From JAWXUD01 sp044432945 (lineage in GTDB: Bacteria > Cyanobacteriota > Vampirovibrionia > Gastranaerophilales > Gastranaerophilaceae): DNA of 6,172 bases. Below the pieces are notes generated by a model. The model did not search any database. It saw nothing but the letters and a program-made list of their open reading frames with translations, and was not told where the DNA came from. The stretch spans positions 1-6,172 of the forward strand of contig JAWXUD010000052.1 of NCBI GenBank assembly GCA_044432945.1. The letters are read 5' to 3'. Each line of letters begins with the position of its first letter. Positions within the stretch are counted from its first letter, which is position 1. Below are positions 1 through 6,131 of this stretch, piece by piece. The translations under genes were made by a program, and so were the position numbers.

Positions 1-1
1 T

Positions 2-3000
2 ATTGCGGCGAGAAACATTGCGGGATTTACGGAAGCATATTCAAGAGATCAAGTTGATGAAGAGGAAACGACAAGACGTTACAAAGATTTGGCGATGGAT
101 GTTGGCGGCATGGTAATCGGTGGATTTGCAGGACGTCAAGGACTTTCAATGGCTGGTAAAATGGCTAGTAATGGAAGTAGTAAAGCGGCTGCGATGATTG
201 CGGAGCGTGGAGTTGACGCGACTTTGTCAGTCGTGGGCGATTTGGCGATGATTGGGATGTTAGATTACGATCAAAGCTTGGTTGAAACGATTAAACAAAA
301 CGGAATGGGCATTGTAGTATCGACTGTAACAGGGATTAACGAGAGCAAACGAATGTTCTCAGCTCAACGCACAAATTTTAGCACAACAGGAGCAAAAACC
401 CGTTCAAACACCGATTTCGCTCCAAGCACACGCACTGGTAATGAACCAAGCGCTGATGTGAAAGTTAGAGCGAACGAAACAGTCAACGAGGTTCGTGTTC
501 AAGATTACGACGGTCAACGAATGACTGAGAATTTATTTGAACAAGCACAAGTAAAAGCCAGCGATGAAACCACAACATCAAATAAACAAGGTATCGATGG
601 TGAAGTGATAAAATCACAATCCACAAGTAATGTCGAACAAAAAATACCAAAAGGATATATTATAGATTCAAAAACGGGTAAGCCTATTAAAGTTAATATT
701 GAAAAAATAACTGTTGAAAAAAATCAACTTGGTATTGGTCTAAAAGATGAATTTGGTAACGATCTTGGCTATGTTTGTATTGATGCAATTAAAGCTAATT
801 CTCAAGGTCATAAGGCTTTACATTTTGAAGGCATGGTATCAAATGTTGAGGGTGTCGGTATTGGTCGTATGCTAATAGATGAATTAGTTAAAGCTAGTCA
901 CGAAATAGGTTGTGGGGGAAGACTTATAGCGTCAGCTTCACCATTAAGAGGTACGCAATCTAATTTAGGTTTTTATTATAAGCTTGGTTTTGAAGCTGTT
1001 AATCCACAAAAGCACGCACAAATCCAAGACTGCATACAGAATGGTAAAGAAATACCACTAGCATTGAATGTTTTTACTGATATTGAGTATAATCCAAAAC
1101 TTGATGATTCGGGTGTGAAAGTAAACAACAAAGAAGCGGACGATATCACCCAGTCAAAAGCAATACCTGAATATAATAAGTCTTTAGAAATTCAAGAAAA
1201 TGCTTCATTATTAGCTCAAGATGTCGATATCGAAATTAAAACAAATGAGGCTAACCCTTTTGCAACTACAAAAACAGAAGATGTTTTAACCACTAAGCCA
1301 ATTATAGATGTTCAAAACTCGTCAAATTCATCAATCTTAAAAGATAGTCGAAGCATTACTAAAAATGACGTTATAAAAACATTAAAAGAATTTCAATTTA
1401 GTGATGATGAAATAGCGAGTCTGAATTTGGACGATGAAGTTTACAAAAAAGCTTTAGTATCATATTTAAGTTTTATGAAAATAAGTGGCGAAATGGATTT
1501 TAAAAAAATTGAGTCAAATACAGTCGAAGCGAGAAAAGAAATTTTAAATCAAATTAATAATGGAATACCACATATTCAACGAAGTAATATTTTTAATTAT
1601 GTAAATGATGATAATATAGCTTTAGTAAGAGAACATTTTAAAGAATTCCTAGAATCAGATTCAGAGAATATTAATGATATTTTTGAATTGTTTGAATTTA
1701 ATGATAAATTACCATTTGATAAAATTTTAGATAGATGGTCTGAAATTAAAAAAACTGATGGTGAAGTTAAGGTAAAATTCAAACAGCTTAAAGATTATAT
1801 TGACAATGAACTAGAAGCTAAATTTAGAAACGAGAATGCGGAAGTGTTTGATCAAATATCTAGCATGGTATCAAAAGATTATGATGGAAATGTAAATAAA
1901 AGATTTAAAGACTCTATGCAAATTAATAGTGCAATAAAATTAAAAGTTAGTAATCCTGAACTATTTGATAAGATTGCTAATATGACCGAAATCAAAAACA
2001 ATGGTAATGAGACACCAAGATTTGAAACTGTACGTGATATTGAAATCGCAATGAATTTATACACAAGTAATCCCGAATTATTTGAAAAAATTTCTAATAT
2101 AATGATTGAAGATTACAATGGCAAGATGGTGTACAGATTTAGTCGTGAATATGATATTGAAATTGCAATGAGATTATATAGTGATAATTCTGAATTATTT
2201 AATAAAATCTCTGATATGACAACAAATAATTTTGATAATAATGAAAGACCACGATTTGAAGGTTCGAATCAAATAGAAAAAGCTATGGAATTATATACAA
2301 ATAACCAAGAAGCTTTTGAGAAATTCTTAAATATTACAGATGCGAATGGACATCATAAGTATTCAAGTGTATACCAAATAGAAAAAGCTATGGAATCTTA
2401 TATTAATAATCCAAGATTCTTCGATGAAATTGCTTCAATGAAAAAACAAAACTGGAATGGTGATTATGTTGAAAGATTTCCAACTGTTGATTGTATAAAT
2501 GAAGCTATGGAGCTGAAAATCGAACATCAAAAAATATTTGATGAGATAGTAAATATGACTGTACCAAATAAAAATAATCAGGAATATAGATTTAGTAGTA
2601 TAGATGACATAAAAAAAGCTATAGAGTTGAAGATTAATAATCCAGAACTGTTTGAAAAGTTTTTAAATTTTGAAATAGAATATTCTAACAAGAAAAAATC
2701 TTATAGATTTGAAAGTGCAAAAGAAATAGAAAAAGCGATAGAATTATACATAACAGTGCCTGCAAAATTTGAAAAATTCCTAAATATGAAAAGAATAGAC
2801 AATAGTGGTGATGAAAATTATAGATTTGAATCTGTCCATTCTGTTGAACAAGCAATTAATTTACAAACAAGTAATCCTGCTTTATTTGACGAAATTTCAA
2901 ATATGAGTGCAACTACCTTTAACTGGAATACTGGCGAAAGAATTGTTACCTATAGATTTAAAGCAATTGGTGAAATTTCAAGTGCAATGGATATGAAAAC

Positions 3001-5011
3001 AAAAAATCCAATAGTATTTGATAAACTAGTTAATATGAAAATAAAAGCAACTGATGGTACTGAAGTATATAAATTCACAAGTGCTGGTGATATTAAACGT
3101 GTTATGAATGTAGCTGAAAGAATATATACAGATGAAAATCTGAAAAATAATAAAATAATATCTGAACACTTAGATGAAATTTTAGAAATGCAACGTAATG
3201 AGGATTATACAAAACATACTTTAGATTATTTAGATAATATTGACTCATTGTCGGAAATGACAGAAACATTATTGTCGCAAAATATTAAACTTGAAAAAAT
3301 AATCAAGAATATGGGCAGATTATATGACAATGTTAAACTAGAAAATATTGACAAATATAAATTTGGCAATGAATATTGGAGTGAATATTTAGCTAAAGTT
3401 GATAATCTTGAGAAAAAAATGTTGGAAAATCCAAGATTATATGTAAATGGCAATGAAGATAGTAGCTTGAAATTATGTCAAGACGAAGTAAATCATTGGG
3501 TTGAAAAAAACAAACTAAAACTATTGAAATTAAGTACCTCACTTGATAAAGAAGCAATGCTTCATCTTATGAGAAAAAGATTTGATGATGTTGATGAATA
3601 CTTTGATGACATTAAAAAATATAATTTTGAAGATTTGGAAATGTTAAAAAATCTTTGTAATTCAACAAATGTTGATGGCAAACCATTTATGCCTACTCAA
3701 AAAATTGAATTTATTGATTTAATTAATTCGTATAATACATACAAACTTGACATGACAAAAATAAATACAATGATAGCAAATGGCAAAGTTGATTTATCTG
3801 AATTACAGGTTGATTTATTTAATAAAATAATAAAAGATTTAGGTTTTAGTGACGCTGAAATTGCGACTATTCCAAAAGAAAAATTACTAGCTTGGGATAC
3901 AAAATATGTTCATTTTCTAACAAAAGAAATACGTGAAGACCGTGATGCTTTTGTAAATGTAGTTCGAGCTGCGAATTTGGATGATTTTAGAAGATATATT
4001 CATGATACAAAAAATCAGTATGGTGAAGTAAATGCAAGGACTAAAAGTCAATATGAAGATTTAGGAATGGACTATGATGCTTGGGTTAATCCATCAAAAT
4101 CAGGCGAAGTTAAATTCATGTCAAGAGATAAAAATGAAGAAAAACTCATACAAATATCCAATTTATTACTGGAAGATATTAATATGCTAAGAAGTACGCC
4201 AGTTAAAGGTGTTATTGATAAGCGTTTTCCTAAAAATATTGTTGATGGTGAATTTACAATCCCAAAAGAAATTATTTCTAATAAAACTAAATTAAATGAA
4301 TTTATAAATAATTTGGTTCAACAATTGGATGACGTATGGACTCGAGCAAAAGGTAACGCAGAGCATGCCGATCCAAAACGTTCCGCTATGGCAAGAAATA
4401 CTTTGACGGCATTAGACCATTTCAAACAAAGAATTGATGATGTTGATAGAGTATCAGATGCTAAAATAGCTAAAAAGATTGATTTGACAATAAAAATGTG
4501 GGATAGAATACCGCAAAAGGATCTATTTCAAGGCAATTACTCAACTTGTTGCATAGGAATGGGACGAGGAAACGGCTCAGCTATGCCAAATTATTTACTT
4601 AATACATCATTTAATATGATAGAAATGGTAGATAATGCTACAGGTAAAATTATTGGTAATGCATTATGTTACTTTATTAAAGATTCAAATGGAAAACCTG
4701 CATTTATCATTGATAATATTGAAATAAATAATGCTTCAAAACCTGCTGATGATGTCGGTGAAAATTTACGTGATGCGATAACTGAATATGCAGGTAATAT
4801 AGCAAAACAAGTTACAAATACTGATGATACTTTTGTTTATATTGGTGGTTTGTATAATGATGTTGATACATATAATTTGCCAAAACACAATGAAACTATT
4901 TCATTTTTAGGTGAATACGAATGTGATAATATTTATCTTGACTTGTATGAAGGACATTGGATAGATAATGATGACCTTACTAAAAATCTAACATTACGTA
5001 GATTAAAATAA
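2..5011 (+). CDS. Giant modular protein with GNAT domain, 11 helical repeats and novel C-terminal domain (5' end outside window)
   Basis: The frame is open from the window's left edge, so the true start lies upstream. The TTG at 89 is not convincing because 29 open codons precede it and no Shine-Dalgarno sequence is visible. The visible part is 1669 residues, numbered here from the codon at 2. Residues about 30-130 are rich in Gly, Ala and Met and contain hydrophobic stretches (DVGGMVIGGFAG, GMGIVVSTVTGI). Residues 131-215 are a polar Ser/Thr/Asn linker. A GNAT acetyltransferase domain follows (about 217-364), then a polar linker, an eleven-unit helical repeat array (612-1040), a Lys/Glu/Asp-rich, probably all-helical region, and a compact alpha/beta end domain (about 1494-1655). 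No Sec signal or cell-wall anchor is visible. The layout resembles modular effector or polymorphic-toxin-like proteins, but no known toxin domain is recognised, so the function is unknown. G+C falls sharply near 600, within the linker before the GNAT domain, suggesting a fused or exchanged C-terminal part. No immunity-like gene follows; the downstream neighbour is convergent. Confidence 0.93.
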   Translation: MAARNIAGFTEAYSRDQVDEEETTRRYKDLAMDVGGMVIGGFAGRQGLSMAGKMASNGSSKAAAMIAERGVDATLSVVGDLAMIGMLDYDQSLVETIKQNGMGIVVSTVTGINESKRMFSAQRTNFSTTGAKTRSNTDFAPSTRTGNEPSADVKVRANETVNEVRVQDYDGQRMTENLFEQAQVKASDETTTSNKQGIDGEVIKSQSTSNVEQKIPKGYIIDSKTGKPIKVNIEKITVEKNQLGIGLKDEFGNDLGYVCIDAIKANSQGHKALHFEGMVSNVEGVGIGRMLIDELVKASHEIGCGGRLIASASPLRGTQSNLGFYYKLGFEAVNPQKHAQIQDCIQNGKEIPLALNVFTDIEYNPKLDDSGVKVNNKEADDITQSKAIPEYNKSLEIQENASLLAQDVDIEIKTNEANPFATTKTEDVLTTKPIIDVQNSSNSSILKDSRSITKNDVIKTLKEFQFSDDEIASLNLDDEVYKKALVSYLSFMKISGEMDFKKIESNTVEARKEILNQINNGIPHIQRSNIFNYVNDDNIALVREHFKEFLESDSENINDIFELFEFNDKLPFDKILDRWSEIKKTDGEVKVKFKQLKDYIDNELEAKFRNENAEVFDQISSMVSKDYDGNVNKRFKDSMQINSAIKLKVSNPELFDKIANMTEIKNNGNETPRFETVRDIEIAMNLYTSNPELFEKISNIMIEDYNGKMVYRFSREYDIEIAMRLYSDNSELFNKISDMTTNNFDNNERPRFEGSNQIEKAMELYTNNQEAFEKFLNITDANGHHKYSSVYQIEKAMESYINNPRFFDEIASMKKQNWNGDYVERFPTVDCINEAMELKIEHQKIFDEIVNMTVPNKNNQEYRFSSIDDIKKAIELKINNPELFEKFLNFEIEYSNKKKSYRFESAKEIEKAIELYITVPAKFEKFLNMKRIDNSGDENYRFESVHSVEQAINLQTSNPALFDEISNMSATTFNWNTGERIVTYRFKAIGEISSAMDMKTKNPIVFDKLVNMKIKATDGTEVYKFTSAGDIKRVMNVAERIYTDENLKNNKIISEHLDEILEMQRNEDYTKHTLDYLDNIDSLSEMTETLLSQNIKLEKIIKNMGRLYDNVKLENIDKYKFGNEYWSEYLAKVDNLEKKMLENPRLYVNGNEDSSLKLCQDEVNHWVEKNKLKLLKLSTSLDKEAMLHLMRKRFDDVDEYFDDIKKYNFEDLEMLKNLCNSTNVDGKPFMPTQKIEFIDLINSYNTYKLDMTKINTMIANGKVDLSELQVDLFNKIIKDLGFSDAEIATIPKEKLLAWDTKYVHFLTKEIREDRDAFVNVVRAANLDDFRRYIHDTKNQYGEVNARTKSQYEDLGMDYDAWVNPSKSGEVKFMSRDKNEEKLIQISNLLLEDINMLRSTPVKGVIDKRFPKNIVDGEFTIPKEIISNKTKLNEFINNLVQQLDDVWTRAKGNAEHADPKRSAMARNTLTALDHFKQRIDDVDRVSDAKIAKKIDLTIKMWDRIPQKDLFQGNYSTCCIGMGRGNGSAMPNYLLNTSFNMIEMVDNATGKIIGNALCYFIKDSNGKPAFIIDNIEINNASKPADDVGENLRDAITEYAGNIAKQVTNTDDTFVYIGGLYNDVDTYNLPKHNETISFLGEYECDNIYLDLYEGHWIDNDDLTKNLTLRRLK
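650..1093 (+). other. GNAT N-acetyltransferase domain inside the giant protein
   Basis: The pyrophosphate-binding loop of GNAT enzymes is visible at 848-868 (EGVGIGR). It fits the Q/R-x-x-G-x-G/A pattern of motif A except that Glu replaces the first Gln/Arg. It is preceded by a strand (ALHFEGMVS) and followed by a helix (MLIDELVKASHEIG), as expected for beta4-alpha3. Motif B is seen at 962-991 (NLGFYYKLGF), the usual N-x-x-x-x-Y-x-x-x-G-F signature in which the Tyr is often the general acid. These elements indicate acetyl-CoA binding. The acceptor substrate cannot be told. The domain lies entirely on the AT-rich side of the composition break. The call as a GNAT fold is firm; catalytic activity is an inference. 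Confidence 0.85.
1835..3121 (+). repeat. Eleven tandem ~39-residue helical protein repeats
   Basis: Units start at 1835, 1952, 2069, 2186, 2303, 2408, 2525, 2639, 2756, 2873 and 3005. Seven of the first nine are exactly 117 bases; the others are 105, 114 and 132 bases. The approximate consensus is N-P-E-L-F-[DE]-[KE]-[IF]-x-N-M, then a variable polar loop of about 8-14 residues, then Y-R-F-x-S-x-x-x-I-E-x-A-M-x-L-Y-x-x. The pattern predicts two short helices per unit joined by a loop, so the array should form an extended solenoid. It does not match TPR, PPR, Sel1 or ankyrin signatures that I can recall. All length variation falls in the loop. Units 4 and 5 share an identical 22-base stretch (2270-2291 and 2375-2396), a sign of recent duplication. 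A solenoid of this sort usually binds a protein or peptide partner; that role is inferred. Confidence 0.88.
4480..4965 (+). other. Compact C-terminal alpha/beta domain with Cys-Cys motif, possibly a divergent GNAT fold
   Basis: This is the most ordered-looking part of the C-terminal half. It opens with a Gly-rich segment holding adjacent cysteines (GNYSTCCIGMGRGNGS; the Cys codons are at 4547 and 4550). Next come strand-like segments (NMIEMVDNATGKIIGNALCYF and PAFIIDNIEIN), an amphipathic helix (NLRDAITEYAGNIAKQV), a strand with VYIGGLYNDV, and the closing FLGEYECDNIYLDLYEG. The order strand, turn with D-x-x-T-G-K-x-x-G, strand ending in D-N-I-E-I, then a long helix is reminiscent of beta3-beta4-alpha3 of GNAT proteins, but the R/Q-x-x-G-x-G loop is absent. 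A Cys-based hydrolase or transferase is an alternative (Cys at 4547/4550, His at 4889). The final segment is conserved in a paralogous remnant at 5271-5360, so this domain belongs to a family with at least two members in this genome. Confidence 0.5.
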
Positions 5012-5160
5012 TTTATCGAAATTTTAATTCGAAATTACAAATCTAAAATCTGTGTCCACTGGGTATTCACTTACTATGTTTTTTATGGCAAATAGTATTT
5101 TATGCAAAAATTGAAAATGTTGATTTTATTATACTTTCAAGGGGTTTGGAATCCAATCTT
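5012..5160. other. AT-rich intergenic stretch with weak inverted repeats only
   Basis: No gene is seen here. Two small inverted repeats follow the stop of the long gene: TCGAA/TTCGA (5016-5020 with 5028-5032) and TACTAT/ATAGTA (5072-5077 with 5092-5097). The second is followed by TTTT and could act as a weak terminator, but its 14-base loop and six A-T-rich pairs make that doubtful. A third small hairpin, TTGG/CCAA, lies at 5146-5156. I find no convincing rho-independent terminator between the convergent genes ending at 5011 and 5388. Confidence 0.5.
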
Positions 5161-5218
5161 AGAGCCACTCTTCAGCTTGGCAAGTGAGAGGTCACGAGTT
5201 CAAATCTCGTCAAGGGCA
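5161..5218 (+). pseudogene. tRNA 3' remnant (Thr-like)
   Basis: A perfect T-arm is present: stem ACGAG (5194-5198), loop TTCAAAT (5199-5205), stem CTCGT (5206-5210). It is preceded by AGGTC as the variable loop and followed by the acceptor 3' strand CAAGGGC with discriminator A at 5218. No CCA is encoded. The matching 5' acceptor strand GCCCTTG is absent upstream, and 5161-5188 does not form standard D and anticodon arms. It contains AGAGC, as at the end of a D-arm, and CTTGGCAAG, which resembles the CTTGGTAAG anticodon loop of tRNA-Thr(GGU) with one change. The body looks truncated or scrambled. The Thr assignment comes from remembered similarity of the 3' half to bacterial tRNA-Thr and is moderate. 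It sits 33 bases before a second tRNA fragment, like neighbours in a tRNA cluster. Confidence 0.72.
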
Positions 5219-5251
5219 AATTTGAATTCAAAACTTGAAAAATTAATTTAT

Positions 5252-5269
5252 GGGTAGGTGCCCGAGTGG
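5252..5269 (+). pseudogene. tRNA 5' remnant (Tyr-like, class II)
   Basis: The 18 bases have the layout of a tRNA 5' end: acceptor strand GGGTAGG (5252-5258), TG at positions 8-9, then the D-arm start CCCG-A-G-TGG. T-G-C-C-C-G-A-G-T-G-G is typical of long-variable-arm tRNAs (Tyr, Ser, Leu), and GGGTAGG fits tRNA-Tyr best. Homology stops after 5269, where the tail of a protein-coding sequence begins. No partner CCTACCC acceptor strand or T-arm follows. With the Thr-like fragment upstream it looks like a piece cut from a tRNA-Thr/tRNA-Tyr pair. Confidence 0.65.
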
Positions 5270-5270
5270 A

Positions 5271-5360
5271 AATGATGATATTTATCTTGATTTTATTAAA
5301 AGCAGACGTGAAGTTGATGGTAAACAAGTTGATAATGTTGAATTGTTTAAAATACGATAA
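5271..5360 (+). pseudogene. Displaced C-terminal tail of a paralogue of the giant protein
   Basis: The frame from 5271 reads NDDIYLDFIKSRREVDGKQV and nine more residues before TAA at 5358-5360. It aligns with the end of the giant protein (CDNIYLDLYEG and onward). Both share D-[ND]-I-Y-L-D-[LF], both have exactly 22 residues between that IYLD and the stop, and both finish with a similar N-[VL]-x-L-x-x-x-[IL]-[RK] pattern. At DNA level, 18 of 21 bases match between 4925-4945 and 5274-5294. Beyond the core the two differ, so this is a different family member and not a recent copy. It is fused on its left to a tRNA 5' fragment. An ATG at 5250 would read through the tRNA piece into it as a 36-residue ORF, but no ribosome-binding site precedes it, so expression is doubtful. 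Confidence 0.72.
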
Positions 5361-5387
5361 ATTACACTAAAATCGGGGTGATTAACC

Positions 5388-5801
5388 TTAATTAGCTTGA
5401 GCGGTTGTAATTTTCGGCATATCCTCTGGGGTCATTGTCCAGACTTTAATGTCGTGGGTTTTTGCAACAGCATTTACCCTGTCAACATATTTCTGATCTT
5501 TGATAGAATCTTCAACGATTAGCACAATTCCTGCTTTTTTATTTAGTGCGACTGCATAGTACAATGCTTGTCCAATACTCTCGCCCCATTTCTTGGCAAA
5601 GTCAAATTCGATTGCATATTCTTCCGTCACACAATCAACTCTTGCTCTATCAGGCAAAACAAATTCAGTAACCCCATTGTTTTTTGATGCCCAAACTTCT
5701 TGGTACTCTTTTTCATAGTAATAATGATTTCGAGGTGCAGAAAATACTGGCATGACTGCAAAAACAAATATGAACACCCCTAATAAAATCTTCCTAATCA
5801 T
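5388..5801 (-). CDS. Secreted PD-(D/E)XK-nuclease-like small protein
   Basis: The product is 137 residues. Residues 1-22 form a Sec-type signal peptide: MIRK, then the hydrophobic LLGVFIFVFAVMPVF, then SA. The mature part carries RVD (Asp56), AIEFDF (Glu65, Asp67), KKW (Lys70-Trp72), ESIGQALYY with Gln78, and the strand GIVLIVED. This order (Asp, E-x-D in a strand, Lys, then Gln in the next helix) is that of a widespread small family with a PD-(D/E)XK-like core, recalled as AIEVDFA-KW-E-IGQALYYA. Whether it cleaves nucleic acid is unknown, and a secreted member may act outside the cytoplasm. The open frame extends 24 codons further to 5873, but the ATG at 5801 is preferred because the signal peptide begins there and a strong promoter ends just before it. 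It is convergent with the giant gene. Its G+C (29/60 at 5401-5460) is well above that of the AT-rich cassette. Confidence 0.82.
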   Translation of the reverse strand: MIRKILLGVFIFVFAVMPVFSAPRNHYYYEKEYQEVWASKNNGVTEFVLPDRARVDCVTEEYAIEFDFAKKWGESIGQALYYAVALNKKAGIVLIVEDSIKDQKYVDRVNAVAKTHDIKVWTMTPEDMPKITTAQAN

Positions 5802-5807
5802 TCTTCT

Positions 5808-5836
5808 ATTATAAACGATATAAAATTTTGTGGCAA
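5808..5836 (-). promoter_or_regulatory. Sigma-70-type promoter giving a probably leaderless mRNA
   Basis: Read on the - strand, the -35 box is TTGCCA (5836-5831), one base from TTGACA. The spacer is 17 bases and the -10 box is a perfect TATAAT (5813-5808). Only six bases (AGAAGA) separate TATAAT from the ATG at 5801, so initiation about seven bases downstream of the -10 box falls on the A of the start codon. There is no room for a functional Shine-Dalgarno sequence. The promoter also argues against the longer reading frame that starts at 5873. Confidence 0.8.
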
Positions 5837-5931
5837 TTGTAACAACGGTTAGTATTTTGCCAATTCCACTCAATAATTAATTATTTATTAATTTTTTAAT
5901 GTTTATTCAAATACTAAATTAAAATTAAATA
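5837..5931. other. AT-rich block upstream of the divergent promoter
   Basis: From about 5870 to 5931 the sequence is almost entirely A and T, with runs such as TTATTTATTAATTTTTTAAT. No gene is supported. The block lies upstream of the promoter at 5808-5836 and could be an UP-element-like or nucleoid-protein-binding segment, but nothing specific is visible. Confidence 0.4.
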
Positions 5932-5945
5932 GACGTTTAAACGTC
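5932..5945. repeat. Perfect 14-bp palindrome GACGTTTAAACGTC
   Basis: The palindrome is exact with no central spacer, and its ends stand out from the AT-rich sequence on its left. It lies between divergent genes, where a dimeric repressor site would be placed. It also borders a hairpin-rich stretch, so it could instead mark the end of a small mobile element. The symmetry is certain; its function is not. Confidence 0.75.
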
Positions 5946-6045
5946 CCCTAAGCTGAGAACACCCTCGATGGTCGACAACAATAGGGAGTAGCTGATTTTA
6001 AATAAAATTTAAAATCATTTTAGCGAAGTAGTAGAGTAACTACGC
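5945..6045 (+). other. Hairpin-rich segment: structured leader RNA or MITE-like element
   Basis: Several inverted repeats are stacked here. CCCTA/TAGGG (5946-5950 with 5982-5986) encloses TCGA/TCGA (5965-5968 with 5972-5975, loop TGG). Next is a perfect 10-bp stem, GATTTTAAAT/ATTTAAAATC (5994-6003 with 6007-6016, loop AAA). Then GTAGT/ACTAC (6028-6032 with 6039-6043) can be extended by GC/GC past a bulge. AGCTGA also occurs twice in direct orientation (5951-5956, 5990-5995). No coding frame is convincing. The segment lies 90 bases upstream of the + strand gene at 6137. It may be its 5' leader, a small RNA, or a short palindromic mobile element. I cannot match it to a known riboswitch family. 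Confidence 0.45.
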
Positions 6046-6094
6046 CCAAACCCCCTCAACAAACATCTTAAAATGTCGTTTTATTACTGCATAA

Positions 6095-6121
6095 AGGCGT
6101 CGTGCCGATATGCCTATTTTT
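6095..6121 (+). terminator. Hairpin plus T-tract just before the next gene: possible attenuator
   Basis: AGGCGT (6095-6100) pairs with ATGCCT (6110-6115), including one G-T wobble, around a nine-base loop. ATTTTT (6116-6121) follows. This has the shape of a short rho-independent terminator. It ends only a few bases before the Shine-Dalgarno sequence of the gene at 6137, so if transcription comes from upstream it would act as an attenuator in the leader. The six-pair stem is short, so the call is tentative. Confidence 0.4.
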
Positions 6122-6124
6122 ATG

Positions 6125-6131
6125 AAAGGAG
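6125..6131 (+). promoter_or_regulatory. Shine-Dalgarno sequence for the right-edge gene
   Basis: AAAGGAG lies five bases upstream of the ATG at 6137, a strong purine-rich match at good spacing. It fixes the start of the truncated gene and contrasts with the apparently leaderless gene at 5388-5801. Confidence 0.8.

Noticed and set aside
89..91. TTG at 89 as the start codon of the giant gene
   Set aside because: The frame continues open to the left edge with the same composition and codon style, and no Shine-Dalgarno sequence precedes the TTG. The gene is cut by the window edge.
1597..3453. Three - strand open frames inside the giant gene (1597-1782, 1879-2064, 3226-3453)
   Set aside because: They are antisense shadows of the AT-rich coding sequence. 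They have low-complexity Ser/Leu/Ile/Phe composition and no start signals.
5072..5101. TACTAT/ATAGTA hairpin with TTTT as the terminator of the giant gene
   Set aside because: The stem is only six pairs with one G-C and the loop is 14 bases. It is too weak to call.
5250..5360. A 36-codon ORF starting at the ATG at 5250
   Set aside because: Its first codons are the tRNA 5' end read as protein and no ribosome-binding site precedes it. It is better explained as a chance fusion with the displaced tail.
5802..5873. 24-codon N-terminal extension of the - strand gene, starting at 5873
   Set aside because: It would place the signal peptide internally, and the strong promoter at 5808-5836 lies inside it. 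The ATG at 5801 fits both.
5932..5945. Integron attC-like site from GTTTAAAC
   Set aside because: attC needs GTTRRRY and RYYYAAC core boxes. The fourth base here is T, so the core does not match, and no integrase or cassette array is visible.
5945..5990. TPP riboswitch, suggested by GCTGAGAACACCC followed by TAGGGAG
   Set aside because: The opening GGGG strand of P2 is missing, as are the GAACCTGAT and TAATACC-like conserved segments. A covariance-model search would settle it, but the visible similarity is only partial.
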